A DNA stretch of 64,000 nt from Acidobacteriota bacterium (GTDB taxonomy: Bacteria > Acidobacteriota > Thermoanaerobaculia > UBA5066), in the NCBI GenBank assembly GCA_008363385.1, contig RHKY01000015.1, forward strand, positions 1 through 64,000, given 5' to 3'. Numbering within the stretch: position 1 is the stretch's first letter; each line of letters starts with the position of its first letter. A program made the position numbers and the translations under genes. Below are positions 16,906 to 25,591 of this stretch, piece after piece. Under the pieces are notes generated by a model, which did no database searches, was not told the DNA's origin, and saw nothing but the letters and a program-made list of their open reading frames with translations.

Positions 16906-18507
16906 ATGAGGTCGATCTACTTCAGCGACGAGCACGAGCAGTTCCGGAGGACGGTCCGGCAGTTCGTCGAGGCCGAGGTGGCCCCGCACGCCGACGCGTG
17001 GGAGGCCGCCCGCAGGATCCCGCGCGAGGTCTTCCGCAGGATGGGCGAGATGGGCTTCCTGGGGATCCTCTTCCCGGAGGGGCTGGGGGGTTCCGGCGGA
17101 GACGTCTTCCACGCGATCGCCTTCCTCGAGGAGCTCCCCCGGTCGCGGATGGGGGGCTTCTGCGCGGCCGTCTCCGTCCAGGAGTTCATCGCCACGGGCG
17201 CGCTCCACAAGAGGGGATCGCGGGCGCTCCAGGAGCGGTACCTCGTCCCGTCGATCGAGGGGCGGAAGGTCGGGGCGATCTGCATCTCCGAGCCCGACAC
17301 CGGATCGGACGTGGCGGCGATCAGGACCTCGGCCGTGAGGGACGGCGACGCGTGGATCGTCAACGGCGCCAAGACCTGGATCACGAACGGCGCCGAGGGG
17401 GACTTCTACGTCGTCGCGTGCAAGACCGAGAGGGACGCCGGGGCGGGCGGGATCAGCCTCATCGCGATGGACTCGGACCTCCCCGGGATCAAGGCCAGCC
17501 GGCTCCGGAAGATGGGCTGGCACTCCTCGGACACCGCCGAGATCGTCTTCGAGGACGTCCGCGTGCCCGCCGCGAACCTGGTGGGGCGGGAGAACCGCGG
17601 CTTCGCCTACATCATGGAGACGTTCGCGCTGGAGCGGCTCGTGGCGGCGGCGATCTCGGTCGGCGCGTGCGCGTTCGGGCTGGAGGAGACCCTGCGGTAC
17701 ATGCAGAGCCGGGCAGCGTTCGGCAGGCCGATCGTGAAGTTCCAGGCCCTCAGGCACCGGATGGCGGACCTGTATGCCGAGCTGGAGGCGGTCCGGCAGC
17801 TGACGTACCACGCCGGCTGGCTCTGGCAGCAGGGGCTCCCGGCGGTCAGGGAGTGCGCGATGGCCAAGCTCCTCGCCACCGAGCTGAACAAGAAGGTGGC
17901 CGACGAGGGGCTCCAGTTCTTCGGCGGGTTCGGGTACGTCGAGGAGTACCCGATGGAGCGCTTCTACCGCGACGCGCGCGTCTCGACGATCGTGGCCGGG
18001 ACGAGCGAGATCATGCGCGAGATCGTCGGCAAGGCCGACCTCGACGGCCTGACCTTCGGCCCGCTCGCCGAGGAGGAGGACGAGGGGGCCGAAGAGGCCG
18101 AGGCGGTGGCGGAGGCCGTGGCTCCCGCCGCCCCGCCGATCCCCGCCCCGGCGCCCGCGGCCGGCCCCCCGGCGCTCCCCGAGACCCTCCCGGAGCTCTT
18201 CGCCGCGCTCCCGGCCCGCCTGCGCCCCGAGAAGACCGAAGGGTGGACGTCGAGGTTCCACTTCCGGTTCAAGGGGAGCGCCACTCCCGAGTGGACCGTC
18301 CTCGTCGACGGGCCGCGGTGCGAGGTGAGCCAGGGGCTCGCCGGCACGCCCGACTGCGTCGTGACGACGACGGAGGCGGTCTACCTCGGGATCGAGAAGG
18401 GGACCCAGAACCCGCAGACGGCGTTCCTCACGGGGAAGGTGAAGGTCTCGAACATCGCGGAGATGACGCGCTACATCAAGGCCTTCCGCCCGCTCTTCGC
18501 CCGGTGA
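16906..18507 (+). CDS. Acyl-CoA dehydrogenase fused to a C-terminal SCP2 sterol-carrier domain
   Basis: 533 residues, against about 380 for the usual enzyme. Residues 1-390 are a full acyl-CoA dehydrogenase: ISEPDTGSDVAAI, WITNGAEGD, RAAFGRPI, FFGGFGYVEEYPMERFYRDARV. The position used as base in MCAD reads AGTSEI, so the base is probably Glu243 in ALERLV, as in isovaleryl- and long-chain-type enzymes. An Ala/Pro/Glu-rich linker (about 390-425) leads to an SCP2-like domain (WTSRFHFRFKGSATPEWTV, then GIEKGTQNPQTAFLTGKVKV). SCP2 binds lipids or acyl-CoA, so the fusion may feed bulky substrates to the enzyme. ATG at 16906 begins the conserved FSDEHEQFR segment. Confidence 0.88.
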   Translation: MRSIYFSDEHEQFRRTVRQFVEAEVAPHADAWEAARRIPREVFRRMGEMGFLGILFPEGLGGSGGDVFHAIAFLEELPRSRMGGFCAAVSVQEFIATGALHKRGSRALQERYLVPSIEGRKVGAICISEPDTGSDVAAIRTSAVRDGDAWIVNGAKTWITNGAEGDFYVVACKTERDAGAGGISLIAMDSDLPGIKASRLRKMGWHSSDTAEIVFEDVRVPAANLVGRENRGFAYIMETFALERLVAAAISVGACAFGLEETLRYMQSRAAFGRPIVKFQALRHRMADLYAELEAVRQLTYHAGWLWQQGLPAVRECAMAKLLATELNKKVADEGLQFFGGFGYVEEYPMERFYRDARVSTIVAGTSEIMREIVGKADLDGLTFGPLAEEEDEGAEEAEAVAEAVAPAAPPIPAPAPAAGPPALPETLPELFAALPARLRPEKTEGWTSRFHFRFKGSATPEWTVLVDGPRCEVSQGLAGTPDCVVTTTEAVYLGIEKGTQNPQTAFLTGKVKVSNIAEMTRYIKAFRPLFAR

Positions 18508-18521
18508 CGGCGGGCCGGACG

Positions 18522-19667
18522 ATGGCGGAGCTCCTCCCGCTCTCCGGCGTCACCGTCGTCGACGTGACCCGGATGCTCCCCGGCGCGGTCCTCGTCCGGT
18601 CGCTCGTCGACCTGGGCGCCCGCGTCGTGAAGGTGGAGGACCCCGCGGGCGGCGACCCGATGCGGAGCCTTCCTCCTCTCGTGGGAGGGACGGGAGCCGG
18701 GTTCTGCGCCTTCTTCCGGGGCGTCGAGTCGCTCGCGCTCGACCTGCGGACCGAGGCAGGCCTGACGGCCCTCGCCAAGCTCGCCCGTCACGCCGACGTC
18801 CTCCTCGAGAGCTTCCGCCCCGGGACGCTGGACCGGTGGGGGTTGCCGCTTCCGAGCCTGCGCGAGCGCTGCCCCGCGCTCGTCACCTGCTCCCTCTCGG
18901 GTTTCGGCCCGGCGGAGCCCTGGGCGTCCCTCCCCGGGCACGACCTGAACTTCGTGGCGGCCTCGGGCCTCCTCCTGGAGCTGCGCGCCGCCGGGGTGCC
19001 GCGCGTCCAGCTGGCCGACGTGACGGCGGGGCACCTCGCGCTGTCGGGGATCCTGGCGGCGCTCCTCCTCCGCGCGCGGACCGGGCGCGGGTCGCACGTC
19101 GAGCAGCCGCTCGCCACGGGCCCGCTCCCGTTCCTGACCTGGACGCTCGCCGACCGCTCGGCCGGCGGCGGCGGGGTCACCGAGGGGCTGCTCTCCGGGC
19201 GGGCCCCCTCGTACGGCGTCTACGCCTGCGCCGACGGGCGGGAGGTGGCCGTCGGGGCGCTGGAGCCGAAGTTCTGGATCGAGCTCGTGACCGCGCTCGG
19301 CCTGCCGGAGCTCGCCGGCGACGGGCTGGACACCGGAGAGCGTGGCGAGGAGGCCGCGCGGAGGCTGGCCGATGCCTTCCGGTCGCGGCCGAGCGCCGAT
19401 TGGCTCGCGCTGGCCGCCGACCGGGGGATCCCGCTCACGCCGGTACGCGAGGCCGGCGAGGTCTCCTCGGACCCGTACCTCCGGTCCACGGGGGCTCTCC
19501 GCGAGGAGGCCGCGCCCGGCGGCGGTCGCCTCACCGTCCCGGGCCCGGCCGTCGGCGGAGGGCGCCGGGAGCTCCCGCCGGCCCCGGCCCTCGGCGAGGG
19601 GAACGTCCGGATCCTCCGCGAGCTGGGGCTCGACCGCGCTGGCGCCAGGCGGAGCGGCCCCGCGTAG
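18522..19667 (+). CDS. CaiB/BaiF-family protein, alpha-methylacyl-CoA racemase-like
   Basis: 381 residues. The N-terminal LPLSGVTVVDVTRMLPG and VVKVEDPAGGDPMR are typical of class III CoA-transferase folds. GHDLNFVAASGLL with Asp141 matches the GHDINYLALSG motif carrying the catalytic Asp of alpha-methylacyl-CoA racemase, followed by LADVTAGH. It is therefore closer to racemases than to true CoA-transferases. An alternative GTG at 18504 would overlap the upstream stop as GTGA and add six residues. Placement directly after the dehydrogenase-SCP2 fusion suggests a joint role on 2-methyl-branched or sterol-like acyl-CoA substrates. Confidence 0.82.
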   Translation: MAELLPLSGVTVVDVTRMLPGAVLVRSLVDLGARVVKVEDPAGGDPMRSLPPLVGGTGAGFCAFFRGVESLALDLRTEAGLTALAKLARHADVLLESFRPGTLDRWGLPLPSLRERCPALVTCSLSGFGPAEPWASLPGHDLNFVAASGLLLELRAAGVPRVQLADVTAGHLALSGILAALLLRARTGRGSHVEQPLATGPLPFLTWTLADRSAGGGGVTEGLLSGRAPSYGVYACADGREVAVGALEPKFWIELVTALGLPELAGDGLDTGERGEEAARRLADAFRSRPSADWLALAADRGIPLTPVREAGEVSSDPYLRSTGALREEAAPGGGRLTVPGPAVGGGRRELPPAPALGEGNVRILRELGLDRAGARRSGPA

Positions 19668-19706
19668 ACTCCTCCTGGCCGCGCCGCCCCGGCACGACCG
19701 CCTCTC

Positions 19707-21776
19707 ATGACCGTCTCGCGCACCTTCAAGGTCACCGGCCTCCTGACCGCCGCGGGCGTCGGCCTCGTCCTCCTCCCGGACAGCCTCGGCGAGGCACCGA
19801 CGGTCCTCGGGGTCCTGCTCCTCGTCTTCGTCTCGCCGGTCTTTTTCGTCAGCCTGGTCCGCCACCTCCTGCGCGGCCTCCTCTGGCGGGTCGGGAGCCG
19901 GCTCCTCGTCTCGTACCTCCTCATCGGCGTCGTGCCCCTGCCGTTCATCCTGGGCCTCCTCTACGCGGGCGTCTTCGCCCTCTCGGGGCAGCTCGCCGGG
20001 CGCCGCGCCGAGTCGGCGCTGCGCGGCCGACACCGGGCTCTCGCGTCGGCGGGCCGAGAGCTGTCCCTCGTCCTCGCGGGGAAGCCGACGCCCGAAGCCC
20101 GGCGCCTTGCCTTCGACGAGGTGGTCCGCGAGCACGCGCACGTCCTGCCGGGGCTCTCGTACGCCTTCCTGCCGCGCACGGGCCCGGCCGAGGGGACCGG
20201 CCCGCTCCCTCCCGGCAGGCTCCTCCCCGCGCACGCGAAGACTCCGGCCCGCGAGGTCCACTTCGCCGCGCTGGACGGCACGCTCTTCGCGGGCGAGCTG
20301 GAGAAGGGCCCGAGCGGGACCCTCCTGATCTACCTCCCGTTCACGCCGGAGCTCCGCCGGCAGCTCCGCAAGGAGACCGGGATCCGCGTCGGCATCTCCA
20401 CGGCCACGTCGGAGCCGGCGAAGGCCCCCGGGCCGAGGACGGAGGGGGCCTCCGGCCTGAGCATCAACACGGAGGAGGAGACCGTCCGTCTCCGGGAGGC
20501 TGCCCCGCAGGAAGGCGAGGCGCCCCCGGAGGACACCGAGCCCCTCGACCCGTCGAAGCCGTCGGCGCGGGGGCCGATCCACGGCGAGTGGGTCTACTGG
20601 TTCCTCTTCAGCGACCGGCCCCTGCTCGCCTGGGACACGGGGGAGGTCGCCGAGGAGAGGTTCGTCCTGACCGTGAGGACCTCGGTCGCGCGCGAGTTCT
20701 CGGAGCTCTACGGCCGCGTGAGGACCGGCAAGGGGAAGGAGACCGAGACCGCCGCGGTCGTCCTCTCCCTGATGAAGGCGCTCGCGGTCATGACGCTCGT
20801 CGTCTACGTCGGCGCCTCGCTCCTGGCGGTCCTCCTCGCCTCGCGGATCGCGCGGGCGACGAAGCGGCTCTCGAAGGGGTTCGAGGAGATCGACCGGGGG
20901 AACTTCTCGTACCGGGCGCAGCTGACGGGACGCGACCAGCTCGCGGGGATGGTGGACAGCTTCAACGCGATGGCCGCCCACCTCGAGACGAGCGTCGCCG
21001 AGAAGGCGGCCAAGGAGGCGCTGGACCACGAGCTGGCCACGGCGCGCGACCTGCAGCGGCGTCTCCTGCCGGACCCCGGCTTCCGGTTCGAGGGGCTCGA
21101 CATCGCCGTCGACTTCCGCCCCGCGGCGGCCATCGGCGGGGACTTCTACCACTTCGTCACCGCGGGGCCCCGCGACCTGACGGTCGTCATCGCGGACGTC
21201 TCGGGGCACGGCCTGCCGACCGGGATCGTCATGGCCGCCGCCAAGGCCTCCCTCTCGGCCCTGGCCGAGAGCGGCGCCGACACGCTGGCGCTGCTGACGG
21301 CGCTCGACGGCGAGATCCGCAGGACCACCGACGAGCGGACCTTCGTCACGCTCGGGCACCTCCGCTTCCGGCTCGCCGAGGGGCGGCTCGACTACACGAA
21401 CGCGGGGCACCTCTACCCGTACCGCGTGGAGCCCTCGGGGAAGGTCTCGACGCTGGAGAACCCGGCCCGCCCGCTCGGCCTCGGCCTTCCCGTGACGTAC
21501 CGGACGCTCTCGGCGCCTCTCGTCGCCGGCGACTCCTGGGTCCTCCTCTCCGACGGCATCGTGGAGGCGCTCTCCCCTGCGGGGGAGGAGTTCGGGTTCG
21601 CCCGTCTCGAGGCGGTCCTCTCGGCGTCGGCCGGCGGCTCCGCCGAGCAGCTGAAGGCGCGGATCCTGGAGGCCTGGCGCAGCTTCACGGGGCACGACGC
21701 CCCGGAGGACGACCGGACGCTCCTGGTCCTGCGCGTCGTCCCGCCGCCGCCGCCGGCCCCGGGGGGAGCGGCTTGA
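19707..21776 (+). CDS. Membrane-bound SpoIIE/RsbU-type PP2C serine phosphatase with HAMP domain
   Basis: 689 residues. Two or three N-terminal membrane helices (to about residue 95) precede a periplasmic sensor region (about 95-350), another membrane helix, a HAMP domain (RIARATKRLSKGFEEIDRG, with DSFNAMA), and a PP2C-like phosphatase. The phosphatase shows RRLLPDP, IGGDFYHF, ADVSGHGLP, NAGHLYPY, LLSDGIVEA and a terminal DDRTLLVLR, the metal-binding set of SpoIIE/RsbU proteins. Such proteins dephosphorylate anti-sigma-factor antagonists in partner-switching stress pathways. No anti-sigma or antagonist gene is adjacent. Confidence 0.9.
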   Translation: MTVSRTFKVTGLLTAAGVGLVLLPDSLGEAPTVLGVLLLVFVSPVFFVSLVRHLLRGLLWRVGSRLLVSYLLIGVVPLPFILGLLYAGVFALSGQLAGRRAESALRGRHRALASAGRELSLVLAGKPTPEARRLAFDEVVREHAHVLPGLSYAFLPRTGPAEGTGPLPPGRLLPAHAKTPAREVHFAALDGTLFAGELEKGPSGTLLIYLPFTPELRRQLRKETGIRVGISTATSEPAKAPGPRTEGASGLSINTEEETVRLREAAPQEGEAPPEDTEPLDPSKPSARGPIHGEWVYWFLFSDRPLLAWDTGEVAEERFVLTVRTSVAREFSELYGRVRTGKGKETETAAVVLSLMKALAVMTLVVYVGASLLAVLLASRIARATKRLSKGFEEIDRGNFSYRAQLTGRDQLAGMVDSFNAMAAHLETSVAEKAAKEALDHELATARDLQRRLLPDPGFRFEGLDIAVDFRPAAAIGGDFYHFVTAGPRDLTVVIADVSGHGLPTGIVMAAAKASLSALAESGADTLALLTALDGEIRRTTDERTFVTLGHLRFRLAEGRLDYTNAGHLYPYRVEPSGKVSTLENPARPLGLGLPVTYRTLSAPLVAGDSWVLLSDGIVEALSPAGEEFGFARLEAVLSASAGGSAEQLKARILEAWRSFTGHDAPEDDRTLLVLRVVPPPPPAPGGAA

Positions 21777-23008
21777 CGGCGAGCGGCGCCTTCCGGAGCG
21801 AGTCGGCCCGCCGCGCCTGGGTCCTCTTCCTCGCCGCCTTCGCCCTCGTCCACGGCCTCTACCAGGCGGGCCGGGCGTTCCTGCACCCCAAGCAGGGGCT
21901 CGACCTGGCGCCCGCGTACGTCGCCGGGCGGATGGTGGCCGAGGGGGACCTCCGCGTCTACGACGACCCGGCGGTCGACGCCCGGGCGCGGACGCTCGGC
22001 GTCCACGGGCCCGCGGGGCCGGGGGACCCCGTCCTGAACTTCATCTACCCGCCCTGGGTCCCCGGTCTCTACGCGCCCCTCTCGTGGCTGTCGTGGCCGG
22101 CGGCCCGGCGGGTCTGGTTCCTCCTGTCGCTCGGCGCGGCGCTCCTCTCGGTCCTCCTCCTCTCGCGCGCCGCGGGGCGGGAGCGCGTGGAGCAGGCCCG
22201 GCTCCTCGGCCTCGGCCTCCTCCTCTCGGCGTTCTCCTTCCCCCTGGCCTACGGCCTGATGACGGGACAGTCGAACGACCTCCTCCTCCTCCTGGCGGCG
22301 GGAGGGCTGCTCCTCCTCTCGCGGGACCGGCCGTTCCTGGCGGGCCTCGTCCTCGCCCCCGCGGCGCTCTGGAAGCCGTTCCTCTGCTTCCCGGCCTTCT
22401 TCCTCCTGGCCCGCCGGGAGGGGAAGGCGCTCCTGGGCCTCCTCCTCGGCGCGGCGGCTCTCTTCGCCGCCTCGCCCGGGGGGCGCGAGGCGTGGGAGGC
22501 GTGGGGGCGGCAGGTCTCGGCCCACAACGCCGTGACGGCGGTCGAGCCGCGCAACCACGGCCTCTCGCAGGCCGCCCTCGTCCTCGCCCCCTCGCCGGAG
22601 TCGCTCCCCCTCGTCCGCGGCGTCCTCTTCGGCCTGGCGATCCTCCTCGCGCTGGCGGCGCTCCTCCCCCGCTCGCGCCGCGGCGAGCCGCTCTACGCGC
22701 TGCAGCTCGGCGCCACGCTCGTCCTGGGCGTCCTCCTGACCCCCAAGGCGTGGGAGCACTACGGCGTCTTCCTCCTCCCGGCGCTCGTGGCCGCCTTCGC
22801 GCTGGCGGCCGAGCGAGGGCGGGCCGGCGCCCTCCTCGCCCTCGGCGCGGTGGCGGCCGTCTGGGGCGGCCTCCTCGAGCCGCGCGAGGAGTACGAGGCG
22901 CTCTCGGGGGCGGGGCTGGAGCTCCTCCTCCCGCTGAAGGCCTACGCCGGCCTCGCCCTCCTCGGAGTCGCCGCCTTCCTGGCCTGGACCGCGCGCCGGA
23001 AGGCCTAG
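21773..23008 (+). CDS. GT87-like (DUF2029) polytopic membrane glycosyltransferase
   Basis: About 411 residues from a TTG overlapping the upstream stop codon (TTGA). It has about ten membrane helices. The first periplasmic loop contains GLDLAPAYVAGRMVAEGD and FIYPPWVPGLYAPLSWL, the D...FxYPP pattern typical of polyprenyl-phosphate-dependent GT87 mannosyl/arabinosyl transferases. It is probably translationally coupled to the phosphatase. The sugar and acceptor are unknown. The exact start is uncertain because no other strong start codon is near. Confidence 0.75.
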   Translation: MTASGAFRSESARRAWVLFLAAFALVHGLYQAGRAFLHPKQGLDLAPAYVAGRMVAEGDLRVYDDPAVDARARTLGVHGPAGPGDPVLNFIYPPWVPGLYAPLSWLSWPAARRVWFLLSLGAALLSVLLLSRAAGRERVEQARLLGLGLLLSAFSFPLAYGLMTGQSNDLLLLLAAGGLLLLSRDRPFLAGLVLAPAALWKPFLCFPAFFLLARREGKALLGLLLGAAALFAASPGGREAWEAWGRQVSAHNAVTAVEPRNHGLSQAALVLAPSPESLPLVRGVLFGLAILLALAALLPRSRRGEPLYALQLGATLVLGVLLTPKAWEHYGVFLLPALVAAFALAAERGRAGALLALGAVAAVWGGLLEPREEYEALSGAGLELLLPLKAYAGLALLGVAAFLAWTARRKA

Positions 23009-23014
23009 GGTCCG

Positions 23015-23968
23015 TCAGCGCGGGCCGTCGTCCCCCTTCACCGTCAGCACGACGTCGAGGAGGAGACGGGAGCGGCAGTCCCGGAACTCCGGCGCGATCT
23101 CCACCGTCTCGACCTCGCCGAGCGTGAAGCGGCGGATCCCCTCCCAGCGGGCGACCCGGACGAGGACGAGCGAACCCCGATCGGAGACGGTCCGCGTGAC
23201 GTTCGCGACGAGGGCCACCCGGAGCGCGGCCGGGGCCTCCCGGACGACGCCGAGCGCCAGCCGGACGTCGTGGCCGAAGCGGAGGTCGGCGAGCCGCGCG
23301 CGCATCGGGGCCTCGACCGGGGCCCCCGTCGCCGCCCAGGCGCCTTCCACGACGGGCGCGCCGGACGAGGCATCCACCTCGCGGAGGCGCCACCGGCATC
23401 CCACCGACCGGCCGCTCGACGGCGCCAGCCGGAACTTCAGGACCCCCCGCCTCTCCGAGGACTGCACGCTCGTCCAGGCCCCCCGCGTGACCGTGACGTC
23501 GCGCTCCGCCGGCAGGAGCGGCGGGGCCTCGAACGGCCCGCTCACCGCGAACTGCATCCGCTCCCCCGGCAGCACGATCCCCTCCCCGCCGGAGAGGCCG
23601 CCCCGGACGGCCAGGCGGACGCGCCCGTCGAAGGGATCCGCCGGGAGGGCCAGGACGCGGAAGACCCGGCCGCCCGGCGCGGTCAGGTCGAAAGCGCGGG
23701 GCGGCGGCAGGAGGACCGCGAGCCCCGTCCGCTCGGCCTCGTACCGGAACTCGAGGGCCGCTCCCTCGTCGTCGGCGATCGGGCCCGCGGGCCGCCTCGG
23801 GTAGGGGCCCCGGAGGTAGGCCGCGTCGAGCGCGGGATCGGCCTCCACCGTCGCCGGCGCGTGAGAGGGCTCCTGCGCGGGAGAGGGCGCCGTCGCGGAC
23901 AGGGCGAGGAGGAGGGCGGCGGCGAGCGCCGGCGCGGCGCGGGACGCGGCGGGGCGCGCCGCGGCCAC
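23015..23968 (-). CDS. Secreted protein of unknown function
   Basis: About 317 residues. An N-terminal hydrophobic, Ala-rich signal peptide (ALAAALLLALSATAPSPAQ) is followed by a beta-rich domain with FRYEAERTGLAVLLPPP, ending in a highly charged DVVLTVKGDDGPR. It starts (GTG at 23968) 8 bases after the stop codon of the Hsp70-like gene and shares its strand, so the two are an operon. No conserved catalytic motif was seen and I do not recognise a family. Confidence 0.65.
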   Translation of the reverse strand: MAAARPAASRAAPALAAALLLALSATAPSPAQEPSHAPATVEADPALDAAYLRGPYPRRPAGPIADDEGAALEFRYEAERTGLAVLLPPPRAFDLTAPGGRVFRVLALPADPFDGRVRLAVRGGLSGGEGIVLPGERMQFAVSGPFEAPPLLPAERDVTVTRGAWTSVQSSERRGVLKFRLAPSSGRSVGCRWRLREVDASSGAPVVEGAWAATGAPVEAPMRARLADLRFGHDVRLALGVVREAPAALRVALVANVTRTVSDRGSLVLVRVARWEGIRRFTLGEVETVEIAPEFRDCRSRLLLDVVLTVKGDDGPR

Positions 23969-23976
23969 GGCGCGGC

Positions 23977-25494
23977 TCAGCAGGCCTCGCGCAGGGCGCG
24001 GCCTAGGCGGAACGTGCGCGAGAAGCCGTCGGAGAGGTCGGTCAGCGTCACCTCGATCGTCCCGGCGTCCGCGCAGGTGTACCGCTCCTCCACCCACGGG
24101 CCCGGGACCTCGTTCCGCGTCACCGGGAGGTCGCAGAGGTCCAGGCCGTCGCGCAGCTCGGGGTCGAACGGGAAACGGAACTCGTCCCACGGGGTGACGT
24201 CCCCGTCGGGCCGGCCGTCCACGAGGCGGCTGCACTCCACGAACCGGAAGTGCCCGATGTCGTGGAAGGTGCGGTAGACGCGGACCGTCGTCACCGGGGG
24301 CTCGCCGGGGGCCGGGAGCGGGGTCTCCCGGTCGAAGATCGGGTCGAAGATGACCTCGCCCCCCGACCGCGCCTCGCGGAAGACGCCGAACGTCCGCGAG
24401 AGCCGGTCGGCGAGCGTGTAGCCCGCCTCCTGGTCGAGGAAGATCGCCAGGCCGATCGCCGTCGCCGCGAACGGGTGCGGCGAGCGCTTCACGCGCCGCT
24501 CCCCCCAGCGCTCGCGCAGCATCCGCGCCACGAGGGGGAAGGCCCCGGCGCCGCCGACGACGTAGATGCCGGCCAGCTCCTCCTCCACCGCCGTGCCCGT
24601 CCTCGGGTCGACGAGGACGTCGGCGAGCGCCTGGACCGACCGCGCCACGAGCGGCGCGCACGCGGCGTAGACCTCGTCGATCGGCACGGCGACGGGGCTC
24701 TCCTCGAACGGCGTCAGGTCGACGAGGAGCCTCCGGGAGTTCGGGTTGACCGCCTCCTTCTGGCCGGCGCACTCCTCGAGGAGGAGCGCTCGGCGCGCCG
24801 GAGGGACCGAGGGGGACCCGAGGCGGCCGAGGACGATCGAGAGGATCGCCTCGTCGAAGTCGTCCCCTCCGAGGCGCTGGATCCCCTCGCTCGCCACGAC
24901 CTCGCTGGACCGCCCCGTCATCCGGAGGAGGGAGGCGTCGAACGTCCCGCCCCCGAGGTCGTAGATCGCCACGTACTCCCGCCGGGCGGTGATCGTCGTC
25001 CGGTACCGGTGGGCGTACTCGAAGCCCGCGGCCGACGGCTCGTTCAGGAGGGCCACGACGTGGAAGCCGGCGCGCGCGAAGGCGTCCAGCGTCAGGAAGC
25101 GCTGGGCGCTGGTGGCGTTCGCCGGGACGCTGACCGCGACCTCCAGGGGCTCCCCCTCGTCGAGGCCCGCGTTGGATCCCTCGAGGAGCGCCCGGTGGAG
25201 GGCGGCGAGGTAGCCCGCGAGGAGGTCGGAGAGGAGGTGCTCGCGGCCCGCGATTCGCACCGTGGTCGCCGGCCCCGCGTCCGAGAGGAGCCTCTTGAAC
25301 GAGCGGAGGAGCTCCCAGCCCGGCGTGAGGCGCGCCGAGAGCGCCGCCACGCCGAAGGCGAGCTCCCCGGAGGCGCTCCCCGCCACGACCGACGGGAAGA
25401 ACTCCTCCCCGTCGAAGGAGACGACGGGGTAGTTCCCGCGGTCCACGAGGGCGACGACGGTGTGCGTCGTCCCGAAGTCGATTCCGAGCCGCAC
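23977..25494 (-). CDS. Hsp70-family (DnaK-like) protein with shortened C-terminus
   Basis: About 505 residues. The actin-like ATPase fold is clear: phosphate-1 loop GIDFGTTHT at the N-terminus, VSVPANATSAQR, LLNEPSAAG, phosphate-2 loop IYDLGGGTFDAS, and adenosine motif YVVGGAGAFPLV. The region after residue 390 is only about 115 residues and lacks a recognisable DnaK lid, so it is not the housekeeping DnaK. The GTG at 25494 starts exactly at VRLGIDFG. A TACACT hexamer lies 7 bases upstream with no Shine-Dalgarno, suggesting a leaderless mRNA. Partner substrates are unknown. Confidence 0.88.
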   Translation of the reverse strand: MRLGIDFGTTHTVVALVDRGNYPVVSFDGEEFFPSVVAGSASGELAFGVAALSARLTPGWELLRSFKRLLSDAGPATTVRIAGREHLLSDLLAGYLAALHRALLEGSNAGLDEGEPLEVAVSVPANATSAQRFLTLDAFARAGFHVVALLNEPSAAGFEYAHRYRTTITARREYVAIYDLGGGTFDASLLRMTGRSSEVVASEGIQRLGGDDFDEAILSIVLGRLGSPSVPPARRALLLEECAGQKEAVNPNSRRLLVDLTPFEESPVAVPIDEVYAACAPLVARSVQALADVLVDPRTGTAVEEELAGIYVVGGAGAFPLVARMLRERWGERRVKRSPHPFAATAIGLAIFLDQEAGYTLADRLSRTFGVFREARSGGEVIFDPIFDRETPLPAPGEPPVTTVRVYRTFHDIGHFRFVECSRLVDGRPDGDVTPWDEFRFPFDPELRDGLDLCDLPVTRNEVPGPWVEERYTCADAGTIEVTLTDLSDGFSRTFRLGRALREAC

Positions 25495-25501
25495 GGCCCG
25501 G

Positions 25502-25530
25502 AGTGTAGGGAAAAGAGGCCCCGCAGCCAA
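25502..25530 (-). promoter_or_regulatory. Predicted sigma70-like promoter of the Hsp70-like gene
   Basis: On the minus strand, TTGGCT (25530-25525) and TACACT (25507-25502) are separated by 17 bases. The -10 hexamer lies only 7 bases before the GTG at 25494, so the transcript would be nearly leaderless. The -35 match is weak. Confidence 0.45.
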
Positions 25531-25591
25531 AACGGCGCCGGTCGGCCCCTCCTGGCCCCTCCGGTATCCTCCGCCGGAAAAGGAGGCCCCG

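Noticed and set aside
12872-16909. Large plus-strand open frame antisense to the 1416-residue membrane protein
   Set aside because: It is Arg/Glu-rich low-complexity translation typical of antisense frames in GC-rich genes. The minus-strand frame has signal peptide and membrane helices.
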